Assembly: GCF_910592395.1 (NCBI RefSeq)
Contig: NC_088322.1
Coordinates: 6,009,431-6,073,430 of the forward strand
DNA: 64,000 nt
Source: Lineus longissimus
Taxonomy: Eukaryota > Nemertea > Pilidiophora > Heteronemertea > Lineidae
Reading direction: 5' to 3'
Below the pieces are notes generated by a model. That model was given only the letters and a program-made list of their open reading frames with translations. It was not told where the DNA came from and searched no databases. A program made the position numbers and the translations under genes. Of this stretch, positions 45,090 through 55,674 are shown piece by piece; the first letter of the stretch is position 1; the number at the start of each line of letters is the position of its first letter.

Positions 45090-46140
45090 ATTTGCTTATC
45101 AGCAAATTTGATGGTCCCCACAAAGGAGGTGCTGATGGTTATTTGTAGGAGTAGGTACTTTCCTCATATTTTTTTATCAGTCAATGGATGGTTTTATTCT
45201 GTTCTGAAAGGCCCCAATTAAAGGCTTAGTACTTACTAAAATCTTTGGACATGTACTACAGTGTGTGTTCTGTACATTCTGTTTGTCGGATGAACTATTT
45301 GCGGACAAATTCGCTTGTTTTTTTCTGAACATAACAAGCTAAATGATCGTTTACGCACAGCAGCCTGACTTTTCGTTTATTTCAAATTGAACTCAGTCAG
45401 TATTCCTCATGATTTCTTAAGTTGCAGTGCTGTATGGACCGTGTTCTTGATCATCCAATACCACGCGCTGTCAGTAATGGCAGCCACGTGCAATCCACAA
45501 CACACAGACGATCTGCGCGGACTCAGAACTCCGGCATCAGGCGACCAATGACATTGACATAATGTACTTTTATGAGGACAGTTGGATGAAATAGCAGCTA
45601 TTTCACTCAACCCCTTATCGATGAGTTATAAGTATTCCGCTAGGTTAGTATTTTGGTCATTTTCGGAAGAAGAAACTGCACTCACATCTCTCTTGCAAAG
45701 CAGTGTCTGCACATGGCTTAGAATGAGCATGCGCTAACTCTGGTGAACGTCCGTCATGTCACCCAAACCAAGTTTGAAGAAGAAGAACGTGTGCAAATAC
45801 TCGGGTCAGACTAACTAGGTAAGAATCAGTTCGAATACGTGTCGTCACCATAGCCGAGGATCGCTGTTGTGAAAATCGGGGCAAAAAATGCTTCAAAAGC
45901 ATCGAAATGATCAGAATTTTGAAAATCCTTTTGTGATATTGAATGGATCGAATTTAAGTTGATGGTATTCGGGTGATTTTTGTTTTATTTCGCCGTTTTG
46001 CTGGACTACCTCAATATTTATCTGTGGAACAAAACAACAAAAAATTACAGAAGAAACCAGAACCTGAGTGATATCAATATGGTCCAATATAGAGAGACAA
46101 AGCGTGATGCCAGTCTCTCTTAAAGCACAGTCAACAGACA
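45090..46140 (+). repeat. Second copy of the 7-kb dispersed repeat, with hairpin arm
   Basis: Shares AGCAAATTTGATRGTCCCCA, ATGCTTCAAAAGYATCGAAAT and TTATTTCGCCGTTTTGCTGG with 6950-8010. It ends with AGTCTCTCTTAAAGCACAGT (46112-), the right arm of the 16.2-kb hairpin. Confidence 0.75.
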
Positions 46141-47084
46141 TGCGGTTTCAGTATGAGGTCTTTCATTGTTGCAACGTGAAAATGTAAGCAATATTGGTTA
46201 GGTCCATCCTTTGTTATCACCAAGTAGCTTCTAGAGTGACTCAACCCAATGTGATATCTTTGTGCAAAAACAGACGTCGGCCATGTTATGGGGTCATACC
46301 ATGTAAAATACAAGAAGGACGTCCTCATGTCGCCGACGGGCCGGATACATGCGGAATTTACTCACCTTGGCGCAATAGAGGTCGATGTGACGTAACATAC
46401 AATTTTGTGATGTCATACGATGTAAATGGCGGCCTCCATTGACCAGTGCAGGTTTGAGACAAGACCACTAATGAATATTCATATGTTGGAGGGTCGAGGC
46501 CTATCAATTAGACGAGTGCATGTTTTTTACTCTCAAGTACATATTTGGAGAGGTATTGAAAAAATATTTGCTGTGGCAAGTCTACAGATATAAAGAAATT
46601 ATTTGATGAAAAAATTAATTTCGAATTTTGCTAATTGAGTAATAGGGGGCGTGTTTTGAGTTTTTTCTGCCAGTTGGCTGAAAACAGTGGAAATATCAAA
46701 GTCTGTCTAATTTGTCGATTAAAAAAAAATTTCCGTGGTCAATCACCAATTTCCATCGCACCAGTTACTCGCAAGACTTACCCGTATATCATATCCGAAT
46801 TTCAGTTTCACTACTTGACGCATTCTTTGATGCGTCGCGGTCAAACATTGACAATTTAACTGCTAAAAGGCTTAAAAAATCAATTGTGGTCTTGTCTTGT
46901 TTTTTGGCTGGAATGCCCAGCCAAAATGTAAATGAGCCAATAGAATTCATTATATCACCTGATATCTGCTCAGAAGTTTCTGGGTCTTTTTAAATGCTCA
47001 CTGTGACTACAGTAATGAAAAGCAATGTGGCTCTAATCTACTTACTCTTTAAATGTGGTGCTAAATAGCGCTTTGTTGACTTAC
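46141..47084. other. PRIM2 intron, no recognised features
   Basis: Short chance frames only, and an AATATTCAT-containing AT-rich region. I see no gene or repeat. Confidence 0.5.
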
Positions 47085-47249
47085 CCTTGAATGGTGTGCA
47101 AGTCTGTGCTTTTCTCTTAAGTTTTGATGAAGCAGTTTCATACACAGTGGGAAATTCTCAGCAAGACGGTCGACATCATCAAAGTTCACCGTGTTTACAT
47201 TGTATGGAAAGACTGGTCTGGAGATACAGTGGCTCTTCTCAAAGATGAT
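47085..47249 (-). CDS. PRIM2: DNA primase large subunit, upstream exon
   Basis: 55 codons, phase 0 at both ends, with acceptor TTTTTTTAG-like (TTTTTTAG at 47250) and donor GTAAGT. It contains VNFDDVDRLAENFPLCMKLL and HQNLREKHRL, matching [21 protein letters not shown] and HKALRENHHL of animal PRIM2. FPLCMKLLH supplies the first of the four iron-sulfur cysteines. The next upstream exon was not found between 47.25 and 64 kb, so the N-terminal half is probably beyond the window, across an intron that would contain the SINEs and the Polinton. Confidence 0.93.
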
Positions 47250-47640
47250 CTAAAAAAGTTCCAATATTTGTTGAAATTGTAGATTCATGAAATCAAATAT
47301 TATTTATATTGTTCAGTGTTCATATTGTCTGGTGGTTCAGAAAAACAAAAATGCAGTTTTATACACAATGCTGCAGTGCAGCTATTATACATACAAATTT
47401 GCTAAAACTCAGTATGCGTAGTATTTGTATTATGGGGTAGACTAGAAATTTAAGTTGATTAATAGAAGTTTAAGATGGAAATCCTATCTAATACTATTAT
47501 TCACTAACACATACACAATCTCAGATTGGAGAGCCCAAATCTGGTAGAGTTCACAGGCTGAAGGTCACACATAAAACATAGCTTTACCAAGAAAACTGAT
47601 AACTAACAACATAGGTTACTTAGAGAGAGAAATACAAATG

Positions 47641-49273
47641 AAACGGCCAGGGGCCATTGTGCTCACCGTATACATCTTTTAGTAGGCAGGATCATGCTTA
47701 GTTTAGAGGTGAATATGGTGAACACAATCAGGCATGAAGACTTTTTTAGATGTGTATTGATGTCAAGTAATAAGACAGGGCAGTATATATAAGTTTATGA
47801 TCCAACCAATAATTGTCTATGACATCAACAAGATCAATATCGTGTGATTGCTAAGAGTCCCTGCAATAAAATTTCATCGAAAAAAAGTCATTAATAAGCG
47901 AGATATTGCATGTCCTACTTTTTCAGTTTTGACTCCCTGGTGGCCAAATCAAGAATCAGATCAGGCCAAAATTCGGTGTCAGAGATTATCTGATGTAGGG
48001 GGTTACATGTACCAACTTTCAAGTTCATAGCTTCAGCAGTTAAGAAACGTGCCATAGTTACACTCTAATGGCCAATTTACGCCATTTGACCTCTGTGACC
48101 TAGAAAAGGAGGTCAAATCCAAAAATTGTAGGACATGTGGTGTATCCTTGCTAGAAGTCCCTGCCATAAAAATTTTATCGAAAACAATTCACTCAAATAA
48201 GCAAGATATTGCACTTCTTCCTTTTTCCATTATGGCCCCCTGGTGGCCGAATAAAGAATCAGATCAGGCCAAAATTCGGCATCAAAGGTTATCTGATGTA
48301 GGGGGTTATATGCACCAAGTTTCAAGTTCATAGCTTTACTGGTTAAGAAACGTGCCATAGTTTACACTCTAACGGCCAATTTACGCCATATGACCTCTGT
48401 GACCTTGAAAAGTAGGTCAAATTGAAAACCCGTAAGACATGTGATGTATTCTTCCTAAGAGTACCTACCATAAAAATTTTATCGAAAACAAGTCACTTAT
48501 AAGCGAGATATCACACTTTTCAGATATCCACTTTTGGCCCCCTGGTGGCAAAGTTGAGAATCAGATCAAACTGAAATTCAGCACCAGAGGCTATGTGATA
48601 TAGGGGGTTATATGTACCAAGTTTCAAGTTCATAGCTTTAGTGGTTAAGAAACGTGCCATAGTTTACACTCTAACGGCCAATTTACGCCATATGACCTCT
48701 GTGACCTTGAAAAGTAGGTCAAATTGAAAACCCGTAAGATATGTGATGTATTCTTCCTAAGAGTACCTACCATAAAAATTTTATCGAAAACAAGTCACTT
48801 ATAAGCGAGATATCACACTTTTTAGATATCCATTTTTGGCCCCCTGGTGGCAAAGTGGAGAATCAGATCAAACCAAAATTCAGCACCAGAGGCTATGTGA
48901 TATAGGGGGTTATATGTACCAAGTTTCAAGTTCATAGCTTTAGTGGTTAAGAAACGTGCCATAGTTTACACTCTAATGGCCAATTTACGCCATATGACCT
49001 CTGTGACCTTGAAAACAAGGTCAAATTAAAAACCCGTATAATATAAAATGTATATTTGCTATGAGTACCTACAACAAAAGTTTTATCGAAAACAAGTCAC
49101 TAATAAGCGAGATATCACACTTTTTAGATATCGACATTTGGCCCCCTGGTGGCCAAACAGAGAATCAGATCGGACCGAAAATCAGTGTCAGAGGTCAGCT
49201 GACCTAGGGCATTCTGTGTACAAAGTTTCAAGTTCATAGCCCTAGCAGTTAAGAAACGTGCCACTGTTAGGAT

Positions 49274-49304
<31 letters not shown>

Positions 49305-49345
49305 ACACAGCGCTATCGTATAGACTCCCCTTACGGTGAGCCAAA
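47641..49345 (+). mobile_element. GAC-family element, copy with ~5 units
   Basis: Inverted ends GCTCACCGTA (47661-47670) and TACGGTGAGC (49332-49341). The GACCTCTGTGACCT word is at 48088, 48392, 48693 and 48995, a constant 301-304 bp apart. Each unit runs through TTTTATCGAAAACAAGTCACT, GGCCCCCTGGTGGC and AAGAAACGTGCCATAGTT. A (CGA)n tract lies at 49275-49303. No coding frame longer than a unit, so it is non-autonomous. Confidence 0.92.
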
Positions 49346-49439
49346 AATGCAAAACAATTGTAAACAGAAACATGTTTTGGAGTGGCTAATCCAACATCTA
49401 TAACATGCTAATTGATACTAATTATAAAAACCACTGTTT
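49346..49439. other. Short stretch between repeats
   Basis: AT-rich DNA between the GAC-family element and the first SINE. A similar AAAACATGTTWTGGAGTGGCTAATCC-type word recurs near 60480 and 61985 in the LTR family, so part of it may be an LTR remnant. Confidence 0.4.
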
Positions 49440-49725
49440 AAATGTAAATCCTAACCAAGCTGTGTTAAAGCTGAACTGCATGCACAAAACCAGAGCACCC
49501 CATGCGGCAATAGTAAGAAATTCAAACGACCGAAAGACCCTTCTGAATACGGCCTGAAACATGATAGACCTCAAATGTTTCGATGTGCTTGATTTCACAA
49601 ACCAGCAAGCCGTGGGATGATGTGGACCTTCGCAGGGAATTCTGGAAGGAAAAACATTAAAAGGTCCTCTCATCGGAACTCGAACTCGAGACCTCTGGTT
49701 TTATTTGCCAACACTCAAGGCCACT
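49440..49725 (-). mobile_element. tRNA-derived SINE, minus copy
   Basis: On the minus strand a tRNA-like head (GAGTTCGAGTTCC box B near 49670-49690, a degenerate box A near 49715) leads into a body with GTTTCAGGCCGTATTCAGAA and ends near TGCATGCAGTTCAGC. The body matches 50145-50310 in the opposite orientation. Confidence 0.8.
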
Positions 49726-50026
49726 GGGCTGCTTGAAATGCCTGCCATTTTTTATGCCTTTATAGAATGTGCAAACATTTGTGTGTAATCTTTGTTCAAC
49801 ATCTTTGAGCAGCTTCCAGGGGGCAACTGCAGAAAGAAAGTCATTTTTTCTTTGCTGTGCGTGATTATGTATGCGGAGTCCACGTTTTCTCTTAGCAATG
49901 TTCACCTTTGTCTTGGTATCTTTATCTATTACATGTACTTGAGAAAAATTTCTGGTTCATCTCTCAAAAATAAAGCATAATCGCCATTCATATAAGATAT
50001 ATTTGCTGGCAGCAGTTCACAAGAAA

Positions 50027-50315
50027 GTCCTCCTAGCTCAGACGGTTAGAGCGTTCGTATTCTGAGCCCGAGTTCCGGGTTCGAATCCCTGGAGAAGATT
50101 TTGATTTTTCTCTTCCATAATTCTCCGAGACTGTCTGCATCGTCCTGTGGCTTGCTGGTTTGTGAAATCAAGCGCATCGAAGCATTGGAGGTCTATCATG
50201 TTTCAGGCCGTATTCAGAAGGGCCTTTCGGTCGTTTGAATTTCTTACTATTACCGCTTGGGAAGCTCTGGTTTTGTGCATGCAGTTCAGCTTTAAGTCAT
50301 GTCAGAAGGTAAAAG
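50027..50315 (+). mobile_element. tRNA-derived SINE, plus copy
   Basis: Head 50027-50098 has box A (TAGCTCAGACGGTTAGAGC) and box B (GGTTCGAATCC), but a weak acceptor stem (GTCCTCC against GGAGAAG), so it is a SINE promoter and not a functional tRNA. The anticodon is not certain. The body GCTTGCTGGTTTGTGAAATC...CTGGTTTTGTGCATGCAGTT is shared with the minus copy. RNA polymerase III would start here. Confidence 0.85.
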
Positions 50316-50374
50316 TAACTGCCAGGAGACCGGGAAAATTTGGACCAACACATCTCTATGCTGAGTGACTCGGA

Positions 50375-50560
50375 TTATGAAGACGAGTTAGTTTTTGCTG
50401 CCGATTTCAGCAGTGGGATAGCAATTTTTGCCAAACCCGAAAACAGACCCCCTATACCGTGCCCTTTTTGAACGGGCGACCCAATAAAAACAGGAAAGCC
50501 CCCACCGCCTTTCGCATATAGTGGGCGTCTTAGCAGCGAGGATCGCAAATGTACACTTTT
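50375..50560 (-). pseudogene. Polinton glycine-rich minor virion protein (adenovirus pX/pVI-like)
   Basis: Short protein with LLRRPLYAKGGGGFPVFIGS and KGHGIGGLFSGLAKIAIPLL. The GHGIGGLF plus amphipathic helix pattern is found next to penton genes in Polintons and resembles adenovirus minor virion peptides. It is cut after KSAAKTN by noncoding DNA at 50375, so the C-terminal half is missing. The start is unclear. The reading frame is open upstream to 50632 but that part overlaps the penton end. Confidence 0.7.
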
Positions 50561-50574
50561 CTCATTGTTTTTTA

Positions 50575-51360
50575 CGTCGGAAGTGAAGTACAATGTCAAC
50601 GCGTCCTTTCTCAAATGGTACAGGATCTTCAAGGTCTATCCTTATATCGATTTCGAGGGTGCCATATAGATTTGCTAACAGGGAAATAGTGAATATTTTG
50701 AAACGATTTTCTGATAGTATCACCCTTCAGTGGTTATTGCAAGGAGTAAAGGGGTTAATACGTCGCCAAACTAGCCGATATTGAAGTACATCACTATATC
50801 TGTATAAATTGTGATAAGCACCGTGCAATTCCGTTTAAAAGGCGCAGTGGTATTCCCTGAAATAGAAACACGTCTCGATTGTAGCCTAACATGCGCGTAA
50901 GAGGTTTTGTCATGGACATCGCTCTTCCACTAGGCATTATAAAAGACACCTTCTCTGTGGAATCGTCGTATTTGAGAAAAAAACGGTGATCCTGTTCAAC
51001 ACCTGCATCAAGTGTTTTTTTAATTAGTTTATTAACAAGCAGTATTAACTTAGCTATTTCGGAATAGTGTCCAACTGGCAGCGTACACGGTTTCCAAGCC
51101 ATCAGTATATTGCCAGTTTCTGGGTCGGGATCATCGCTGATTGGTTTATAGATATGAAAAACATTATCGGGTGCATTGATATTGCTCAAGGAGTGCGGAT
51201 ATTGGACCTCCGCCAGACCGACCTCCCAGTTTTCAGCCGAGTCAAGATAGATACGCATGTTCAGTTTGATGATGTAATGACCGATTGTATTATCGGGAAA
51301 GAACTTCAGCGAACTATTGCACGGTAAAGAGACATAGACATGTTCATTAAAAGTGGTCAT
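50575..51360 (-). pseudogene. Polinton minor capsid (penton-like) protein
   Basis: N-terminal part from ATG 51360: VYVSLPCNSSLKFFPDNTIG, YIIKLNMRIYL and WEVGLAEVQYPHSLSN are hallmarks of the Polinton minor capsid, a jelly-roll at virion vertices. The ORF ends at 50794, but matching C-terminal sequence continues in other frames to about 50575 (GTLEIDIRIDLEDPVPFEKG), so there are at least two shifts and a stop. Expected length ~260. Confidence 0.88.
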
Positions 51361-51366
51361 TTCTCC

Positions 51367-51545
51367 TTAATTGGGAAAACGTTTCTTGGCTAATGCAGCC
51401 GTATGTTCGGGTAACGTAGGAGTCGGTAGCAAGTATCCTAAACAGCTGCACAGGAGAGAGATCCACACAGTACTCTCACCGTTGGCAATAGCTATATTAA
51501 TGAGGGCTGTGATAATCACGACGTTAATAATGATAACTTGAGCGA
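51367..51545 (-). CDS. Small Polinton membrane protein (putative)
   Basis: Open frame without a clear ATG: a hydrophobic helix (QVIIINVVIITALINIAI), then STVWISLLCSCLGYLLPTP and a basic end (LAKKRFPN) at TAA 51367. Small hydrophobic proteins with a CSC-GYLLP end occur beside penton genes in other Polintons, as I recall, but the function is unknown. An A8 run at about 51548 may hide the start by a shift. Confidence 0.5.
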
Positions 51546-51719
51546 AAAAAAATTATCTCTGGTTTGGGAACGTTATGACCGAAAAGTTTCCAATTCTTTT
51601 GTAGGGGCGCGCTTGAATCGCTTACATCCCCGTCATTCTTTTCTGCTCCAGGTGACATTTCCGCGATGTGTTATGTTTAGTAAATAATAATATACCAAAC
51701 GTGTAGGCACACATAGACG

Positions 51720-52285
51720 TGATTACAGGCGTTGAACATTCACCTTACTCACCCAACTGTTGAACTTAGAGGGATATCCGTCCCATTTAACAAGGTATTC
51801 TTTTGTTCTAGCCCCACCCGTTCTGCAAGTATTCGTTGGATTTTATAGGTTTTTTCAGGTCTAACAATCACCTTCTGCAATTCCTTTTCGTAGAAAGTGC
51901 CATGAATGTTTTCACCCTGCGTGTCCTGAGCTGTATACACAGGAGGGCGTGCTTTAATACACCTTTTTATAGTGAAGATTTCTGTTGACCAGTTAGGTAA
52001 ATAGGATTTTTGAATATCATTTTTGTCTTACCGATTCTAACGTGGTCGCCAACATTAAATATATATTTGACATCGTTCAAATACATGTCATCTTTTGAAT
52101 AGAGCGTGTGCCATACATCCGACGCATTAGCCTCTGTCACCTCGCTGGGTTTTTTCTTTATGTTTCTATGCCACGTATTGCTGTATGAATCCACAGGTTT
52201 TTGAAGAACAGGCATGTATGAAACTGTATTCGCCTCAGTCAGGTATCGAAACATGCGTGGATTCATTTTTCTTTTTGCCATGTTT
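51720..52285 (-). pseudogene. Polinton c-integrase, C-terminal part only
   Basis: Retroviral-type integrase remnant: RMFRYLTEANTVSYMPVLQK and SYSNTWHRNIKKKPSEV (end of catalytic core), then FNVGDHVRIGKTK (SH3-like domain). After a shift it gives GTFYEKELQKVIVRPEKTYK. After another it gives EYLVKWDGYPSKFNSWV, a chromodomain that ends Polinton integrases. The HHCC finger and both catalytic Asp residues are absent: upstream sequence runs straight into the end of the NWNERGE protein frame. It cannot integrate as written. Confidence 0.88.
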
Positions 52286-52649
52286 TCGTCGTGAAGAGGA
52301 TGTATCGAATATTGGAGAACTCTGGGTGTGAAATGTCAGTGGAGAGTTCCAAGAAGCTAATGGATTTCTCCGATCGGGCGTCGGTGTTTTATTAGCGATT
52401 GCTTTCGGACTGTCACTGAGGCCGAGTCTTTTTTTCCACTCTCTGTTGGTTACCATGTTACCTGATATCACACCCTTCCCATTTAAAAAGGACAGGACAG
52501 AATCAACGCCGGCCGGTGTGAACGTCTGTCGCGCATTGAAGAAGCATTACGACAGTCTTCATATCACTCCCTTTGACGACATCGCCGTTTATTGAAATCT
52601 CACCTCTTTCATTCCAGTTAAAATTTGGATCGTCCGTCAGTGCTTTGAA

Positions 52650-53321
52650 GGGGAGCTATGGGAATGATTCCCCATTCGCCCAACAGTTACAACCTTAACA
52701 TCTACGTAAACTGCGTATTCTTAACAAAAACTGTGGCTCTTGGTTTTATAAATAAACAAACATTAATGAGTGAAATGGATGTTTTTAATTGCTTATTTTT
52801 TAATCAAGTTTGCCGCCATCTTGGTGGATTTTAATCTGGTCTCTCCTCAAAACGGAGAGCTAATGACGTCATGGATGCAGCCATTGTGACAATCAGCTGT
52901 TCGAACAATGGCGAATGCTTGGAATGACAGATGACAGTTCTTCGATTTCTTCAGGTTCTTCGTCGACGTCCGGCGATGAATCATTTGATTACAAACGTGC
53001 ATCAGCAGAAGTACGAGCAGGTCTAGTTCCCTATGCGTTTGAGCCAAGGTACCAGGGCAGAAAAAGGTCTGGAAACTTAGTGGAAACAAGTAGTACTCAC
53101 CTTGATGAAAAACCCCCACTGCATCCATGACGTCATTCGCCCGGGAGATTTGAACAAACATGGCTACCCCCGCAAACTGCTTATTAAATGCAATTTTCTG
53201 CACTATCTAGGAATATTCATCATATCCTTGGTGTAGAGTATTTGTTTGTCATGTAACTTGGTATGTATTTGTTTAAAAAAATATTTGATTTTGCTGCATC
53301 AATTTATTCCAATAGCTTCCC
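52650..53321. mobile_element. MITE in the NWNERGE gene
   Basis: 672 bp with 16-bp imperfect inverted ends (GGGGAGCTATGGGAAT against GGGAAGCTATTGGAAT) and likely 5-bp duplications TTTGA/TTTAA. Internally it carries an exon-like frame at 52915-53130 (Ser/Asp-rich, then GLVPYAFEPRYQGR). Confidence 0.75.
52915..53130 (+). CDS. Exon-like frame within the MITE (PYAFEP motif)
   Basis: 71 codons: acidic Ser-rich start (MTDDSSSISSGSSSTSGDES) followed by VRAGLVPYAFEPRYQGRKR. A Y-x-FEP motif after an acidic Ser stretch opens many multicopy invertebrate proteins, including P2X7-domain-associated ones. It may be a captured first exon, ending at a donor near 53090. No other exon is seen. Confidence 0.35.
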   Translation: MLGMTDDSSSISSGSSSTSGDESFDYKRASAEVRAGLVPYAFEPRYQGRKRSGNLVETSSTHLDEKPPLHP

Positions 53322-53373
53322 TTTAACCAACTTTTTCGCTTTTGCTTTCGAGTATCCGGGTACTTGCTGCAAT

Positions 53374-53884
53374 TTTTATGGTGCACTTTTCATCAAAAGT
53401 ATAAATTTACAAGTTATCATTTCTCATAATGTTTAAGGTGAATATTTGACATATCGAACATGTCAAAACACAAAACTACTTAGCTAATTTTGAAAACAAT
53501 GGTTACTGAGGGTTTAACTCTTTCACTATAAGGTCATTGTTTTATTAATCAAGTATGTTCAAACAAGTTGGAGACACTTGATTGGCAAGTGTAATTAGTA
53601 TAAGTCTTTCAATCAGAAACATGTTTGATTTGTCAAAGTTTGTATTATGTCTCCTTGGTGATTTTGTGTTGTTATAGTTTTCATGGTAAATCAAAGATTG
53701 TATATGGTCATTCAGATCTTGGACTCCAGCCTGGGAACACACATATTTGGACTTCCAATCTGTATTTGTAGTTGTAACTGTCAATGTATTTGCTTTCATG
53801 AAAGTTTATTGAATTAGAAGATGTGAACAGAACCTACAGGACTCTAATTTATTTCTACCGCTAGTCTCCTTCTCCCCCATAATA
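53374..53884 (+). repeat. Left 511-bp terminal direct repeat
   Basis: Contains ATGGTGCACTTTTCATCAAA at its start and CTACCGCTAGTCTCCTTCTC near its end. It pairs with 55675-56185. Confidence 0.95.
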
Positions 53885-53886
53885 TT

Positions 53887-53905
53887 TGGTGGAGAACCCA
53901 AAGGA
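53887..53905 (+). promoter_or_regulatory. Primer-binding-like site
   Basis: TGGTGGAGAACCCAAAGGA begins two bases after the left repeat, and is conserved at 62236 in the sister copy. Confidence 0.6.
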
Positions 53906-53937
53906 TCCAAGAGAAACAAGAGGAAGACGCCAAGCGA

Positions 53938-55185
53938 GTGACTCATCTCATCATGACGATATCGACGCTACCTCAAAGTATCACAACAGTGATAGCAACT
54001 CTTGGATTGACCAGCACCCCTAACGAATGGGATATTTCAGCAACTGCAGAAGGCACGTCGCTAACTCTCTTCTGGAATGCAGATGGAGCTGTAAAACGAA
54101 CTGCTGTACCTCTACGGATGAAAGGTTTAAAATCGCCTTCAACACTTCGGCGTGATAAACACCGTATGGAGCTGTATTTACAGACAATCAAAGGACAAAA
54201 CGTGAGTGACAATTCAATTAGCATGCCTTCAGTGTCTGCGCTAGGCCCACAGAGGGTGGTTTCAGCAATTGCCAAGCCAGATTCTGCAGAGACACTAGTC
54301 AACAATGAAATGAACTCCTCCCAAAAGGAAGATCGGCAGTTAATTCAAAGTAGAAGTGTGTCGTCACAAACCGATGTAGAACTGGTCCCTACAGTTGTGT
54401 CGGTTAGTGTTCAGTGCAAACCGGACTCAAAATCATATGCAACTCAGTTTGCTCCAGAGACAATGTCTACCACAGTGCAATGCAGCCAAGAAAAAGTCTC
54501 CAAGGCGGTACAGTACGTATCCAGCAACCCATCTGTTTCTGTGCAGGTCGCCTCCGAGCATCGCTCAACTTCTGTCCAATGTGAAATGACCAGTCTGTCT
54601 GACAATAATGCAGTGAAAAAAAAAACGGAAGTAGTACCAATCCAGAATGTGCACAACGATGAACTATGGACCAACTCATTGAACAATGCCACCCATTTCG
54701 TTTCATCCAGGAATAGTGTTTCAAATACAGTGCCTGCATGTTTACCAAATAACCCAGGAATAAGGAATAACAACCAAGAAAATCCGATGAATGTGCGTCC
54801 ATCATTTCCCATGTACAGGATACCGAAAATGGGTTTTGCTGGGTGCACCCAGAACATTCCCGTTCCCATCCAGACACAAAATGGATACGAGCCAAGGACA
54901 ATTTTCCTGCCAAATCACAAACGAATCGAGGATTGCATCATGAGCTACACATTGAACACAGACCTTTGTTTCCAGTTTGATCCTATTCTTGATGATCAGG
55001 ATGTTTTTGTATATTTTGATCACCCAAGACTACAACGAACATTCACATTAGGACACAACGTTCAACTCTGTCAATTGCCAAGCACTGGACCTCAATTGGT
55101 TGGGAATGATGGTCGTCGGTGTAATCAAGTTAGCATCACCATGGACTTCAGTAAGGCAAATGCAATGTTAAATTTAAGATACTAA
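53938..55185 (+). CDS. Ser/Thr-x-x-V-Q-C repeat protein of the LTR-flanked element
   Basis: 415 codons; the ATG at 53953 fits the sister copy better than the GTG at 53938. N-terminal ~80 residues (TTVIATLGLTSTPNEWDIS, LKSPSTLRRDKHRMELYLQ) are conserved with 62271 onward. Residues ~145-225 hold about seven units built on SVQC or TVQC every 12-14 residues (e.g. TMSTTVQCSQEKVSKAVQY). The C-terminal third has an Asn/Pro-rich region and a compact end (DQDVFVYFDHPRLQRTFTLG). The chromodomain of the sister copy is absent. It is the only protein of the element, so a Gag-like or targeting role is possible. No family recognised. Confidence 0.85.
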   Translation: MTHLIMTISTLPQSITTVIATLGLTSTPNEWDISATAEGTSLTLFWNADGAVKRTAVPLRMKGLKSPSTLRRDKHRMELYLQTIKGQNVSDNSISMPSVSALGPQRVVSAIAKPDSAETLVNNEMNSSQKEDRQLIQSRSVSSQTDVELVPTVVSVSVQCKPDSKSYATQFAPETMSTTVQCSQEKVSKAVQYVSSNPSVSVQVASEHRSTSVQCEMTSLSDNNAVKKKTEVVPIQNVHNDELWTNSLNNATHFVSSRNSVSNTVPACLPNNPGIRNNNQENPMNVRPSFPMYRIPKMGFAGCTQNIPVPIQTQNGYEPRTIFLPNHKRIEDCIMSYTLNTDLCFQFDPILDDQDVFVYFDHPRLQRTFTLGHNVQLCQLPSTGPQLVGNDGRRCNQVSITMDFSKANAMLNLRY

Positions 55186-55674
55186 ACAAAAACAAAAAGA
55201 GTAGGGTTTCAGATTTGTGGACAACTGGAATTTGCAGGAGCAAATCTCTTAAAACAACAGGAGTATTTTATGGGGTAAATTTTGTTATCACATGACACTG
55301 AATATAAACTGAATTTTAGAACAATGAAATGATTTGAACTGCGTTTGACATTTATACTGGACTTCTGGCCACATTCTGAAGATGCAACTATTTCCATCTG
55401 CCTCAAAAAAGATGTTATGAATCATAAAATTGACTTTCATTTTGATGAGTTTATGTGCACAATATAGCTATTTTGACTATAGAATAGTGTGAAGAATTAT
55501 GTTCACTTAGTGAATTTCATGTTACTTCATTTTGCAATTTCATGTATACTTTTATATGGTTTCGTCTTTAGTGACTTCATTTTGTAATTTCATCTATACT
55601 GCTATTTAATCTTGTCTTTTGTAGACAGCGTATAATTCGCAGCAGCGAATTTGATTTTTAAAACAACAGGAGTC
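55186..55674 (+). other. 3' noncoding part of the LTR-flanked element
   Basis: Contains near-repeats of ACTTCATTTTGYAATTTCATSTATACT (55524 and 55575). No clear polypurine tract precedes the right repeat; the nearest candidate is AAAACAACAGGAG. Confidence 0.6.

Noticed and set aside
40260-49345. CRISPR-like array from regular ~300-bp spacing
   Set aside because: Units are long, no short repeat/spacer structure, eukaryotic context; it is a repeat-bodied element.
50027-50098. Functional tRNA gene
   Set aside because: Box A and box B are good but the acceptor and anticodon stems pair poorly and the body continues into a repeated SINE sequence.
54444-54913. Two long minus-strand frames opposite the SVQC gene
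   Set aside because: They shadow a repeat-rich coding region and show no motifs.
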